64,000 nucleotides of DNA from Cacajao melanocephalus (GCA_963573385.1 CAUYLG010059063.1:1-64000); one strand, 5' to 3'; counted from the stretch's first letter, positions 15,165 to 29,782 are shown. The notes: generated by a model not told the origin, from the letters alone. Numbers and translations are program-made.

Positions 15165-15503
15165 AATAGAAGAACACTGAATACTATTCAGCCTTAAAAA
15201 GAAGGGAAGAACTGACACCTGCCAGAACATGGATGAACCTGGGGAATACGCTAAGTGAAATAAGCCAGTCACAAACTGAGAAATACTGTATGACTCTACT
15301 TAAATGTGGTATCTAGATTAGTCAAATTCACAGAGATAGAAAGTAGAATTGTGGATGCCAGGGGCTGGTGGGAGGGAGAATGGGGAGTTATTGTTTAATG
15401 GATACAGAGCTCCAGTTTTGCAAGAGGAGGAGTCCTGGAGCAGGATGGTGGTGATTGTTGCACAACAATATGAATATACTTCATGCACTGAATTGTACAC
15501 TTT
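15165..15503 (+). mobile_element. L1M 3' region (part 1)
   Basis: ACTATTCAGCCTTAAAAAG, AACATGGATGAACCTGG, AAGTGAAATAAGCCAGTCAC, GCCAGGGGCTGGTGGGAGG and GAATTGTACACTTTAAA are the standard end of L1M ORF2 and its 3' UTR. Non-functional. Continues at 15825. Confidence 0.92.
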
Positions 15504-15516
15504 AAAAAATGGCTAA

Positions 15517-15811
<295 letters not shown>

Positions 15812-15824
15812 AAAAAATGGTTAA

Positions 15825-15870
15825 AATGCTAACCTTTCTTACATTTTATCGCAATTAAAAATTAAATCAA
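15825..15870 (+). mobile_element. L1M 3' region (part 2)
   Basis: AATGCTAACCTTTCTTACAT and ATTTTATCGCAATT finish the L1M tail after the Alu. Confidence 0.7.
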
Positions 15871-16234
15871 AACAAAAACCTTAAAAGATAAACCTTTTGA
15901 ATGCTGTTGTTATTTCCTGTATCATAAACAGTTCCTCTTAGGAAGGCCTTTTTGCTCCAGAAAACACAAAGTGGATCAGAAAAACAAAAAGTAGCTGCTG
16001 TCACTTCAGGGACATTTTCACAATATCAATGTCATGTACATTTCTTTCCCATAAATTCTGGGGGATTTTTAAGTGGCACGTGGGCCTCTGAAATGGGAGA
16101 TCAGGTTTTAGGAGAATGGAGAACTCTGGTGTAATGGTCTCAGGGCCCAACAAGTTTGGGTGCCAGGGCACTGGTGTGAGGGCAGAGAAGGGCTCTTGGA
16201 ACTGGGGTCCTGGTGGTAAGGGGAGGGATGGACA

Positions 16235-16405
16235 TGGTAGTGGGTGGAATAGTTTCCCCTTAAATTTCAGGTCAACTTGGAATCTGTGAACGTAACCTTA
16301 TTGGAAAGTAGTCTTTGCAGTTGTAAACAGCAGAGTCATGAGATAAAATCGTCCTGGATTTAAGGTGGGCCCTGAATCCAGTGACTTTTGTCCTTCTAAG
16401 AAGAG
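16235..16405 (+). mobile_element. MLT1 LTR, 5' fragment
   Basis: GAATAGTTTCCCCTTAAA, ACCTTATTGGAAAGTAG, ATCGTCCTGGATTTAAGG and TGGGCCCTGAATCCAG match the 5' part of MLT1. The 3' half is missing. Confidence 0.7.
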
Positions 16406-17198
16406 AGGGATGACAGCACACAGTGTCACTTTGAAAGCTCGGCAGGGTGGAACTTAGCAGCATAATCCAGCTGTGAGGAAGCATCTTCCAGATGTGTGCC
16501 AGCTGCTGACCTAGGCGGTTCACCAAGAGGGCTCCTCCCTGCCCCGTGCCCTGACTCTAGGGTCCAAGGCTGCACACGTGAGTGACAGAAGGACATGACC
16601 AAGCTCACCTGGCTGTTCAGAGAACACAACCGGACAGTCAGCACCAACTGCTCCCATGCTAATGCTTACTAAGAGACTCTGACTGCTGGGAATGGAGTCA
16701 TCAGAGCCAAAAGCACGTGTGCAAAAGAAAATGAGTGTTTTCACCTTTTAAGCAAAGATTGTTTGGGGGCCAAGAGAAGGCAGGAGCCTGCACCAACTCC
16801 CTGGGCCAGTGCAGCTGCCGAGTGTCCTCTGCAGAGGTCTCCAGCCTGCTGCTCCCAATGAGATAAACCAGGGATTACGTCTGGAGGGTCAGAGCATCAG
16901 CACCTGGCTAGACAGAGGCTGTAAACTGCGGTGGCGGGGTGAGGCTGGAAAGAAGCAGATGGGATAGACACATGGAGTTGGAGGGAGACTTCTTCTATGT
17001 AGGGGCGTCTCAGCAGATCTTCTCGGCTGCCAAACAGCCAGCTCCAAGCATTGCCCTGTTGCAGAGGTGGGGCCCCATGCTATCCAATGGCTTCCTCAAC
17101 TGAGAGACAGGGATGGGGAGAATACATTACAGGAGAAGATGAGAAGGAAAGAGTGAGTGAAACAGAGGAAGTGGGAGAGGAAAGAAAACATAAATGAT
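16406..17198. other. Unassigned DNA
   Basis: No repeat or gene recognised. Purine-rich near 17100-17195. Confidence 0.5.
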
Positions 17199-17332
17199 GG
17201 CTAGGTGCAATGGCTCACGCCTGTAATCCTAGCACTTTGGGAGGCCGAGGTGGGTGGATCACCTGAGGTCAGGAGTTCAAGACCAGCCTGGCCATCATGG
17301 TGAAACCCCATCTTTTTTAAAACAAAAAAAAG
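17199..17332 (+). mobile_element. Monomeric Alu (left arm)
   Basis: Left arm only, ending GTGAAACCCCATC and an A-rich tail. Target duplication AGAAAACATAAATGA before and AGAAAACTTAAATGA after shows that the monomer itself was the inserted unit. Confidence 0.88.
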
Positions 17333-17374
17333 AAAGAAAACTTAAATGACAAACAAAATGCTCTGAGATGCTTA

Positions 17375-17520
17375 CTGATGCCAGATACTGTCTTGAATGT
17401 TTCATGGGCACTGGGTATGCCTGACAAGCCCATGAGAGAGAGCTTTTATTGCCTCCATTTTCCAGAGGTGGAGGCTTACGCAGGGAAATGGGTTATGGCC
17501 TTTCTGAGAGTATTCACAGA
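17375..17520 (-). mobile_element. MIR fragment
   Basis: GATGCCAGATACTGTCTTG, TTATTGCCTCCATTTTCCAG and GAGGTGGAGGCTTACGCAG resemble reverse MIR. Confidence 0.5.
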
Positions 17521-17781
17521 CATTCACGGAAACACAGCGTGTTCTCCAAAATGGAGTTCAAAAGCCACACGGAGCGTCTGGGCGGCTTGTCAATCACATG
17601 TGTTGGGCATGTTCTATGATCCGAAATCCACTAGGACCCCGGGCTACCAGGCCCAATGTCTCTCTGGAATGCCTCCAGCCTAGCCAGGGGAAAGAGAGAT
17701 GCTGATTATAACAATGAGATGGGAGAACGCTGTTGTCCAGGTGCAGACACCCAAGTGTTGGCAGCAAACAAAAAGACTGGA

Positions 17782-18163
17782 AATAGTTTGAGCCCAGGAG
17801 TTCGAGACCACCTTGGGCAACATAGTGAGACCACGTACCCCGTCCACAAAAATCTAAAAATTAGCTGAGCGTGGTGGTGCATGCCTGTAGTCCCAGCTAC
17901 TCAGGAGGCCAAAGTGAGCTGGAATTGCTTGAGCCCAGGAGTTTAAGACCAGACTGGGCAACATGGCAAAACCTTGTCTCTACAAAAAATACAAAAATTA
18001 GCCAGGCATGGTAGTGCACGCCTGTAGTCCCAGTGACTCGGGAGTCTGGGGTGGGAGGATGGCCTGAGCCTGGGAGATGGAGGCTGCTGTGAGCCGTGAC
18101 TGCAGCACTGCACTCCAGCCTGGGCAACAGAGTGGGATCCTGTCTCAAAAGAGAACAACAACA
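17782..18163 (+). mobile_element. Old Alu with internal tandem duplication
   Basis: The block from GAGCCCAGGAGTT through TGGTGGTGCATGCCTGTAG is present twice, at about 17788-17912 and 17930-18056, before one right-arm end. The first 45 or so bases of Alu are absent. Flanks AAAAGACTGGAA and AAAAGAACTGAA may be a diverged target duplication. Confidence 0.8.
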
Positions 18164-18419
18164 GCAAAAGAACTGAAGAGTCCCGCAGGTACTTGGAGTT
18201 GCTCAGCAGGCGCCCGGAAGAGCTTCACAGGGGTCTGGAATAGTCCAGCAGGTGCATGAAAGAACCGCGGCTATATCTATACCTTTGAAGAGTCAAGGGC
18301 AGGAGCTACATTTCCATGGGAATTGGTGCAGGACATGGAGTTAGACTGGAAAGGTCTCTGAATGGCAATGAGGAGGATGATATCCTGTACCCCAACATGG
18401 TAAGAAAAGATTTCCAGAA

Positions 18420-18965
18420 TGGAAATGTGTTAGGACTTTTCCCATTGCAAAAGATAGAAATCAAATTCAAACTAGTTTAGGCAGAAAAGGGAATGTGTTA
18501 GGACTCTGGGAGATCGAAGCACCGCAGTGACTGCAGGGACATCAGGAAGTATAAGTGGCTCTGGAATGGAGCTAAGATGCCCTGTGGCTCTGCCTCTGAG
18601 CTAGGCTTCTCTGTACTTGGTGTCATTCCTGCATCTGCAGGTGGGCATTCTCCATGTGGCAGGGAACCTCTGTGTGTCAGAAAAATTCTTCAGGGCACGG
18701 TACCAGGAGGCAGGTACTTCCATAGGGCAGGCTGCCATAAGCCAGCACCTCCAAGTAGCAGTACTTCTCTGACATCATTGAAGTTTAGAGATCCCTGAAA
18801 AACAGAGAGACAATGTCTCAGCTTTGATTTTAAAAATCCCAGGGAAGGAAGGATTCTGATTGGTCTAGTTTCAGTCATGTGTCAACAGCGGACCAATCAA
18901 CTGTGGCCAGAGGCACAGATCCTTTACAGAGGCAGGCCTGTGTCATGTGACCACCACGTGACCTG
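18420..18965 (-). repeat. Ancient interspersed repeat, family not named
   Basis: ATTGCAAAAGATAGAAATC, CAAACTAGTTTAGGCAG, CTCCATGTGGCAGGG, then GATTGGTCTAGTTTCAG and CATGTGACC motifs follow a common mammalian repeat whose name I cannot fix from memory. Confidence 0.45.
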
Positions 18966-19989
18966 GGTCATGTGATGGGTGGAGGAGGGAGTGAACATGT
19001 TGTGATTGGCAGCCTCCTCCGAAAGGAAGGGAAGAGAGCCATGTGGACAAACAACAGATGTTCGCTGCAGGAAAGGCCCGAATCAGATAGGTTTCAGAGA
19101 TTACTGGGCAGGCAGCCCTGGGGAGGGTGTCTGAAGCTCCGTGATCAGCCGCAAAAATGTTTCTCAACTTTGTTCAACACAAGCGCACTTACCTCACCCC
19201 TGAATAAGAATAACAAGCCAAGCCTTTTTAGAGTGTTATCTGAAATTCAAAACAGATTAAGTCTCAGGAAGATAAATAAACCAAATGAGCACTGCTTGGC
19301 TTCCAAACCACACGCCCATCCCCTGGGGAGGCAGGCAGCCCACACTCTCCTGCCAGGAGAGAAAAGACCAGCTCTTGAATGGAATGAGCAGTTGCATTGG
19401 TGGGAAGGGAACAGGTCCTGGAGTTGTTTCTACCCTTGCTTCTCACTGTCGTGGGCCCGGGACTGCCGGGCATCTGGCAAACACGCAGATTCTGGTGCAG
19501 GAGGGCTGGGGCGGGGCCTGGGGTCTGCTTTCCAACAAGCTCCCAGGTGAGGGGTGTGCTGCTGGCCCTGGCACCCCACTTTGAGTAGTGAAGACTCAGG
19601 GTCTACAATCTGCAGGATTGGATGAGATACTGGCGAAGAGCTGTGAGCTGGCCCTAGGGGAGCCACCCAGCTGGCCAGCACGGGTGGTTCCATCTCAGAC
19701 GAAGCTGGGCATGACTGGGCCAGGCAGCTGTGTGGGCCTGGGCAGAGCCCGGGCCAGCATTCACGCTGCTGTTCACACCCACCCCTGGCCACACGGAGAA
19801 CTTGTGTCAGAGCCAGCAGGGAAGGGAGTGGATTTGACCTCACTTCATACTTGGATCAGAGTCGGAGGACCTCAGTGGCGGCCCCCTCGGGGTAACTGTG
19901 GGGGCTGACAGAGGCACAGCAGGTGTCCTCCGGGCCCTCTGTGTGGCTTTACCCGGCAACAAGGACGACGTATTCTGCCCTATGCCAGC
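18966..19989. other. Unassigned DNA with a 192-codon chance frame
   Basis: A plus-strand open frame at 18972-19550 has no recognisable domain, mixed composition and competing frames on both strands over 19264-19843. I treat it as non-coding. Confidence 0.5.
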
Positions 19990-20370
19990 CCCTCTGTGTG
20001 GGCAGAATAATGGGCCCCAAACATATCAGGTTTTAATCCCTGGAACCTGCAATTGCTACCTTACATGGCAAACACTTTACAGGTGTGATTAAATTAAGGC
20101 ACTCGAGACTAGGGGATTATTCTGGTGGAGAGGGACGCGAAGGGGCATTTGACACAGAAGAGGGGCAGCGATGGGACCATGGAGGCCGAGGGTGCAGGGG
20201 TGCTGCCTTGAGCTGGGGAAGCTGGAAGAGGAAGGAATGGATTCTCCCGAAGCCTCCGATGGGAGAGCGGCCGTCCAGCACGTTTTCACCGCCTCTGGCC
20301 TCTAGGACTGTGTGAAATAGACTTGGGTTCAGCCTCCCTGTGTGTGGCAGTTTGTTCTCACAGCCACAGG
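19990..20370 (+). mobile_element. MLT1 LTR
   Basis: GGCAGAATAATGGGCC, GTGATTAAATTAAGGC, CTGGCCTCTAGGACTG and GTGTGGCAGTTTGTTC mark the start, middle and end of MLT1. Confidence 0.75.
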
Positions 20371-20830
20371 AAGTGCGTGCACCCCCGGGTGCTGCGGGGT
20401 GCTGGGAGTGGGGGGCATCCCGGGGGGGTTCCGCCTCTCTGCTGTCTCTTCAGAGCCAGGACTTCTCTTTGGGCTGTCCGGAAGCGGCATGTCCTCAGCT
20501 GTTGAAATGGGGGCTCCGCGTGGGGCAGCAGAGCCTCAAAGGAGGAGGGTGTTCAGGGCTGAGCGGAGGCGGCCCAGGCAGTTGCAGAGGAAGGAACGCA
20601 GGAGGCTGAGCCTGCGCCTCCGCGAGAGGGCCGAGGAGGAGCAGGGAGGTCTGTGCCCAAGGATCAGCCAAGCCGCGGCAGGCTGTCCCCACTCACTTCC
20701 CTCTACCACCCTCACGCCCTGGTCCAGCACCCCACCTCCTCCGTGGCTGGGGCCCCGGCCCACTGCTGCCCCAGTGATTCCCGCATAGTCCACTGTGGGC
20801 AGGGCCAGGGGCCTCCCTCCCTGCCAGGGT
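20371..20830. promoter_or_regulatory. GC-rich, CpG-enriched patch
   Basis: By eye about 22 CpGs in about 400 bp at roughly two-thirds G+C, higher than anywhere else in the window but short of a convincing CpG island. No TATA box or exon is visible. Could be a weak regulatory patch or only a GC-rich pocket. Confidence 0.35.
20396..20428 (+). other. G-quadruplex motif
   Basis: Four G-runs (20396-20399, 20404-20406, 20410-20415, 20422-20428) with loops of 3 to 6 bases satisfy the canonical G3+N1-7 pattern. Confidence 0.75.
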
Positions 20831-20978
20831 CTTCCCTGGGACACCAGCATGCTCCTTGGGCCTCTCCAGAGCCTGCGGAGTGAATGAAAAGCCCCGTTGA
20901 CTCAGCTTTCTGCATCCTATGGCGAGGAGCCTGCTCAGTGGGCACTTGAGAGACGAGGGGAAGGAAAAAAGCACAATA

Positions 20979-21325
<347 letters not shown>

Positions 21326-21428
21326 AAAATCACAATAATTATATTGAAGATCTGGGATACAACAGATTAGATTTCCAAGAAAGGGTTTGTTTGAATGAAG
21401 CATTGTGCAGATAAAAATAGTTCCTCAG

Positions 21429-21752
<324 letters not shown>

Positions 21753-21779
21753 TTAACATTTCAGAAATGATTGTGACAA

Positions 21780-22243
21780 AGGTGGCATTCCAGGTTGAAT
21801 TTTGTGTCTCCCCAGAAAAATATGGTGAGGTCCCAACCCCTAGTATCTCAGGCAGTGGTCTTATTTGGAAAGAGGGTTTCACAGATGTAGATAGTGAAGA
21901 TGAGATCCTATGGAGGACAGCAGGCCTCTAATCCATGGTGATTGCTGTCCTTACAGGAAGACAGCCAGGTGACGGTAGAGACACAGGAAGGATGCCACAA
22001 AACAGCGGCAGAAACAGAGATTAGGGGGATGCAACTGGAAGCCCAGGGATGACAGGGATGGCCAGCAACGCACAGGGGGGAGGATGAGACAAGGAGGAAC
22101 TCGCCCTACAGGTTTCAGAGGGGACAAGCCCTGTGGACACCTTGATCTTGAACTTTGGCCTCCAGAACTGTGAGACAATAAGTCTCCGTTGTTTAAGTCC
22201 CGGTCTGTGGTACTCCGTGACGGCAGCGCAAGCAAACTGATAG
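21780..22243 (+). mobile_element. MLT1 LTR
   Basis: GGTTGAATTTTGTGTCTCC, GTCTTATTTGGAAAGAGG, CTTGATCTTGAACTTTGG and CCAGAACTGTGAGACAATA give nearly full-length MLT1 in sense. Confidence 0.88.
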
Positions 22244-23649
<1,406 letters not shown>

Positions 23650-23740
23650 TTTTGCATTGAGTAGCTGTGGGGTCCAAGGCCCCATCTCTCTGGACCTCAC
23701 TTTCTCATTAACAAATAGAGGCTTTAGGTTGTAGCAGGTT
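23650..23740 (+). mobile_element. MIR fragment
   Basis: GAGTAGCTGTGGGGTCCAAG, TCTGGACCTCACTTTCTC and AACAAATAGAGGC match MIR sense. Confidence 0.5.
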
Positions 23741-23744
23741 GTGT

Positions 23745-23895
23745 TGAACTAGGGATGTATATGCAACAAGCCTGCACCTTATTCAAATGTAGATTCTGAT
23801 CCGTAGGTCCTGGGTGGGGACTGAGATCCTGCACCTCTAATAAGCTCCCAGATGACAAGCATCCAAGGATCACACATTTCCTAGCTCTGGATCAC
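23745..23895. mobile_element. MER5A fragment
   Basis: TTCAAATGTAGATTCTGATC, GTAGGTCCTGGGTGGGG, CTGAGATCCTGCACC and TAATAAGCTCCCAGATGA follow MER5A. Confidence 0.75.
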
Positions 23896-24149
23896 ACTTT
23901 TCCTAGCTCCTAGCAAAATCTCAGGCTCATCCCAGCCTCTTGAGCCACAATTCACATTTTCACAAGAGCCCGATTCATTCAGATGCGCATTAGAGTGTGG
24001 GTAGCTGGCGCTGGATCACTGAGGGAGGTCTCAGCTGTGCCTGGGGAGCCTTGAAACCACCGAAGCAAGAGCCTGTCCTGGAGACCCCACTGAGTTGGTG
24101 GGGAGTGGCCTGGACGTGGATTCCTGCCTATCCAGAACAGCAAGTCCCT

Positions 24150-24255
24150 GAGAGCCGGTGGTTTTGATCTTGCTTCCTATTCATATCACCTGGGGAGCTG
24201 TGAAAGCCCCCACCCTCCGTGATGTTAATAGGCAGCAAGATTGGGAACCACTGGA
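24150..24255. mobile_element. MER5-type hAT MITE, internally deleted
   Basis: GGTGGTTTTGATCTTGC at one end, ATCACCTGGGGAGCTG inside and GATTGGGAACCACTGG at the other show both termini of a short MER5-like element. Confidence 0.65.
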
Positions 24256-24634
24256 CTCGGAGTCCTCGGGTTCTAATCCATGATGTCATTGGTTTTATCA
24301 GGGCGATTTTTCTGGCCACATGAGGCAGGACAGGTGCCTGCGCATCTCAGAAGAGTCTATGGAACGCCGCTTCTGAACTGCCCAGCACGCTCAAAACAGG
24401 ATCTGGTTTATAGCAAAGATCCAGCCCCTGGCAGCTTCGTGAAACACACACGCACCATCCTCTACCCAGGGTTCCTTTCAGCCCACAGGGGACTGATGGC
24501 CCCTGCTCTGCACTCCAGCCTGACATCAGGAAACCCACAGATGAGAGAAAATCTCTCCTGTTACAGGAGAGTGACCATTTAAGTCAATGGGTGGCCCTCC
24601 GCTGGCAAGCCACCTCTTCATTATAGAATTTAAG
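24256..24634. other. Unassigned DNA
   Basis: No element or gene recognised. Confidence 0.5.
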
Positions 24635-24725
24635 AGGGCAGAGTGCGAAGCCAGTGGGCTCTGGAGTCCTGCCAGATTTGAGTCACAGCTTGGCCACTTA
24701 TGAGTCCCTCTCATCACCCCACAAG
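24635..24725 (+). mobile_element. MIR fragment
   Basis: GTGGGCTCTGGAGTCCTGCC, then GAGTCACAGCTTGGCCAC match the 5' half of MIR. Confidence 0.6.
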
Positions 24726-25166
24726 AGCCAGTGTCCTGATGCCTGAAACCCAGCACCGGGCTTGGGGAGGACTGGTGGAGTGAATTACTGAGAGGATGGC
24801 CCTCGGTGGTTTCTGCTTCCTTCACTTTCCCGCCACTGCCTTAGAAGCTGAGAGATTCGTGCTGGCTTCACCTGGGCAGGCATCCTGGCACACAAGCTGG
24901 GACTGCTTCCACCAATTTTCTGCGAGAGAAACAGGGGTTCGGCTGATTCCTGGCAACATGTTCGTGGGGAATGCACATGGGGGCAGTAGGGGGAGCAGGG
25001 CTGGACTTGGGAGATGCTGCAGCTGATAGCACATTTTTCCTTTGAGGAGTTTTCTTCTTGCTGTTATAACACCTGTCTCCAAACAAAAACTTCATTGGCC
25101 AAAAGCGAATCACTCATTTATTCTGTGCATAGACCTGTGGCGTGAGATGCATTTGGGAGGCTTGAG
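24726..25166. other. Unassigned DNA
   Basis: No element or gene recognised. Confidence 0.5.
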
Positions 25167-25345
25167 AACATCGGTTCCCAACCTGGATGCTTGGAGGACA
25201 TTTTTGGTTGTCACCGCTGCGGCAGGGAGCTGCTGCTGGTATCTAGTGGGTGGGGTCCAGGGACGCTGCCAAACACCCTGCAGGGCAGAGGCTAGCGCCA
25301 CCACAGAGAATGATCCGGTCTAAAATGTCGCTGGTGCTGAGAATC
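25167..25345. mobile_element. MER20 (hAT-Charlie MITE)
   Basis: CGGTTCCCAACCTGG, GGAGGACATTTTTGGTTGTC, GGTATCTAGTGGGTGGGG, CTGCCAAACACCCTGC and AATGATCCGGTC follow MER20, with one internal gap near the 5' end. Confidence 0.85.
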
Positions 25346-25441
25346 CTCCTTCAGACATAGGGCAAGACTGATGTGTTTGTTTATATCTGCTTTTGCAGCC
25401 ATTCAGTCAAGAAATGAGCACCTTGAATGACTATTAAGACA

Positions 25442-25725
25442 GGCTGGGTGCAGTGGCTCATGCCTGTAATCCCAGCACTTTGGGAGGCTGAGGTGGGCGA
25501 ATCACTTGAGATCAGGAGTTTGAGACCAGCCTGGCCAACATGGCAAAACCCCCTCTCTATTAAAAATACAAAAATTAGCTGGGCATGGTGGGGCACACTT
25601 GTGACCCCAGCTAATTGGAAGGCTGAGGCACAGAATCGCTTGAACCCAGGAGGCAGACATTGCAGTGGGCAGAGACTGCACTGTTGTACTCCAGGGTGAC
25701 AGAGCGAGACCGCCTCAAAAAAAAA
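25442..25725 (+). mobile_element. Alu SINE, full length
   Basis: Both arms present. The right arm has small deletions (GAGGCACAGAATCGC and CTCCAGGGTGACAG). Confidence 0.94.
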
Positions 25726-26356
25726 AAGTCAAGAAGGATCTCTGAGACTCCAGGGGTCAATGGGAGATGACCCATGTGGGAGGTGTGGGCAATGCCGAGG
25801 TTGAGCAAGCTGCCCTTTCTCTGAGGCAGTGGTCTTGGGACAGGGTATACACACCCCCAGGCCAGGCAGCACTCACTTATGGTACAGAAGGAATCTTCGA
25901 GCTTCCCCTGGTCAGGAATGAAACGAGCTCTAGCCTCTGCCATCGCCTCTGCTCAACATTCACTCACTCCAGGCTTCAAAAGGAGGCTGCCCCACATGGA
26001 CAGCTTGGAGAGACTCCAGGGCACGTGATTGGTGTAGAAGCCAGGTGCGCAGCGGTGCACTTGGGTGTGTGGTTCAGGAAGCCGTGGCGTGGGGGTGAGG
26101 GTGGACTGGAGCGTAGCAGCGCATATGACTGAGAGGTAGGGGTGACGCTGACTCCACAGGCATGGGACGGGGCTTGGAAACAGACTGAACTCTGGGCATG
26201 CATGCCATGGGGGGAGGGGCTGGGGGCTTGGGGTAGAGGGAAACTGCCTCCACTCCTGAGCACCCCTCCTCCTTGTCCAGCCCCAGCCGGCCTGCAGATC
26301 TCCCTACATCCTCTCCCTGCAGACGGCCCATCTGTGCCTGGACAGGTTGGCATGCA
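25726..26356. other. Unassigned DNA with a G-run cluster
   Basis: No gene recognised. Contains the quadruplex motif at 26209-26240. Confidence 0.5.
26209..26240 (+). other. G-quadruplex motif, five G-runs
   Basis: G-runs at 26209-26214, 26216-26219, 26222-26226, 26230-26233 and 26238-26240 with loops of 1 to 4 bases. The strongest quadruplex candidate in the window. Confidence 0.82.
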
Positions 26357-26732
26357 TATTGGATTCTTAGGGCTGCCATAGCAAATAACCACAGACTAAG
26401 GGGCTTAAATAACGCAAGTGTATTTTCTCACAGTCTAGGAGGCTGGAAGTTCAAGGAGCTCTGGGCGTCTGCAGGGCTGGCTTTTCCCGGGGCCTCTCTC
26501 TTTGCAGGTGGCCGCCTTCCCACGGGTCCTCACATGGTCCCTCCTCTGATGTCCCTTCCTCTTCTTAGAAGGACACCAGTCCTATTGGATTAGGGTCCAC
26601 CCTAAATACCTCATTAGAACATAATTACCTCTTTACAGATCTTAACTCCAAATACAGTTTTGTTCCAGTGTTCTGGGGGTTAGAGCTTCAATATGTTGAT
26701 TTTGGGGGACACACTTCACCCAATAACAGTGT
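26357..26732 (-). mobile_element. MLT1 LTR
   Basis: GGATTCTTAGGGCTGCC, ATTTTCTCACAGTCTAGG, AGAAGGACACCAGTCC, CCAAATACAGTTTTG and CACCCAATAACA give antisense MLT1. Confidence 0.88.
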
Positions 26733-27393
26733 GGGCTGCCATTCTCCACTGGCCCTCTATCCTGGAGACACACCCCCTGGGGAGTTTCCTACAAAATGCA
26801 GGCTGTTCAGTTAGATTTGACTAAATTATATTTCAAATGCTACATAGGATATGCTTACACAAAAATTATTTATCATTGACCTGAAATTTGCATTTAACCC
26901 AGCATTCTCTATTTCTAGCTGCTGAGTCTGGCACCTCTACCCATGGGAAGCCTCCTACCCAAGACTCCTCCCCTGGGCTGCCTGGGTCTGGGACGGTCAG
27001 AGAAAGGTGGAGAGTGGAATTGGTGTCTGGAGGAGCAGCTGGTGTCTGGGAATTTCTCAAGGGCCCTGGCCTCGTAACTCTCTCAGGCCAACCTGTAGAA
27101 GCCACTGAGACGCAGGGGTGGCCTGTGATTTGATGGAAACTGCAGCATCTGTTTGGGTGAATCCTGGAGGCACTTCCTGTTTCTCTTCCAGTTTTCATGT
27201 CTCTGTAGAATGCGAAATGTCACATCATACCTAACCACACGCAAATGATCACATTTCCAGTTGCAGAAAACACATAACATCAGGCACATCATGATGAAAA
27301 TACAGGTGTCCAATGCCTTATCCACAATTCTGAAATCCAAAACACTCTGGGAACAGTTTTTGTGTGTAAATTTAGAGACAAAACCCATTTGAG
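26733..27393. other. Mostly unassigned; possible DNA-transposon end at 27305-27393
   Basis: AATGCCTTATCCACAATTC and TGAAATCCAAAACAC near 27312-27345, with GGATAAGGGATTGTACA at 28203-28219, look like opposed ends of an old DNA element that holds the two Alus. Weak. Confidence 0.35.
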
Positions 27394-28135
<742 letters not shown>

Positions 28136-28224
28136 TCAGGATATGTCCCTTATTACCAGCCTACAACTCCCCAACTCGAATGCTGGAAACCCACAGCTTT
28201 CTGGATAAGGGATTGTACAGCAGC

Positions 28225-28340
28225 AGGCAAGCAGCGGGCTCTTAAACCGTGGGAGGCACAGTGCCGAACGCTTTAGGTTTCTCGCCTCTTTAATCCTCAT
28301 AATCTGCAAAATGGATACTTTCATTTGCATTTTTGGTAAG
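28225..28340 (-). mobile_element. MIR-like fragment
   Basis: CAGTGCCGAACGCTTTAGG, CTTTAATCCTCATAATCTG and CAAAATGGATAC resemble reverse MIR. Confidence 0.4.
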
Positions 28341-28544
28341 CTATTTTTGTGTTGAAGTGTGAATGCCCACAGAAAAGCCCATGAATCAAGTGTCCAGCTG
28401 GACAGATGATCAGAAAGTGAGCACATGCCCATGACACTGCCCAGCGCCATCTCTCAGCAGCGCCCCAGAGGCTCCCGCTGTGGCCCGCCATTACCTCCCA
28501 GATGCTCCCTTTCATCACCAAAGATTCATTCTGCCTAGAAAAAA

Positions 28545-28628
28545 AAATGCTGTCGTTTATTGAGCAGTTACTATGTGCCAGGAACTTACATTATTTCTCA
28601 CATTGACTCTGTCAGGGTGAGTATTCTT
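28545..28628 (-). mobile_element. MIR, first half (split by Alu)
   Basis: GTTTATTGAGCAGTTACTAT and GTGCCAGGAACTTACATT are the reverse MIR 3' end. Continues at 29126. Confidence 0.7.
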
Positions 28629-29110
<482 letters not shown>

Positions 29111-29125
29111 AGGGTGAGTATTCTT

Positions 29126-29175
29126 ATTATTTCACTTTACAAGCAAAAAGAATCCAGAGCTGAGAGCTGTTATGT
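29126..29175 (-). mobile_element. MIR, second half
   Basis: ATTATTTCACTTTACAAGC and AATCCAGAGCTGAGAG continue the reverse MIR after the Alu. Confidence 0.6.
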
Positions 29176-29235
29176 TCTATTCTATATCATATTATGTTAT
29201 ACATCATATCATGTTATGTTATGTATCATAACCTC
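29176..29235. repeat. AT-rich low-complexity stretch
   Basis: Degenerate TATGT/TATCAT units, for example ATCATATCATGTTATG. Confidence 0.7.
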
Positions 29236-29239
29236 AGCT

Positions 29240-29782
29240 CAGTGAATTTTCACAAGCAGAACACACTCTCCTAACTGGCACCCAGATTGAGGAACAGAAT
29301 ATTAGAAGCATCAGAGAAACCGCCCCCTCAATCCCACAGCCCCCCCAAGTTGCTACCCACTCCCAAAGGTAAGCACTATTCTGACTCCTGACACCTTTTG
29401 CCTATTTTGAACTACCTGTAAATGGAACAAAATTGTCTGTTCTCTTTGGTGCCTGATTTTCTTGTAGCTCATTAAGCCTGTTAAGCCCATCCACATTGCT
29501 GGGTGAGGCTGGAGTTTGCTCTTTTTCATTGGTGAGTAGAACTCCACTGTCTGAACATACCTTTATTCACTTACTTTCCCCTTGGAGGTTAGGGGTTAGG
29601 AATGTTTTCAGTTTTTAGCAATCATCGGTAGTGCTGCTCTCTAAATTCTTGTGTGTCTTTTGGTGGACACACATACACATACACACACACACACATGTTT
29701 CTGTTTAGTGTATGGCTTGGGGCGGATTGGGGGCATCACAATAGTGTCTGTGTATGGTTAGCTTTTCAAAAACTTCCAAACA
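29240..29782 (-). mobile_element. L1M fragment, antisense
   Basis: GAGGAACAGAATATTAG, CCCAAAGGTAAGCACTATTC, TGTAAATGGAACAAAAT, GAACTCCACTGTCTGAAC, TCTTTTGGTGGACAC and AACTTCCAAACAG follow reverse L1M 3' sequence. A small CA tract (29672-29697) lies inside. Confidence 0.85.

Noticed and set aside
18972..19550. 192-codon open frame outside clear repeats
   Set aside because: No recognisable domain, no splice or promoter context, and comparable frames on the other strand. A protein search and cross-species codon conservation would decide.
20342..20788. 148-codon frame rich in Arg, Pro and Gly in the GC-rich patch
   Set aside because: It starts inside MLT1 sequence, and its composition simply reflects GC-rich DNA. 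Overlapping frames exist on both strands.
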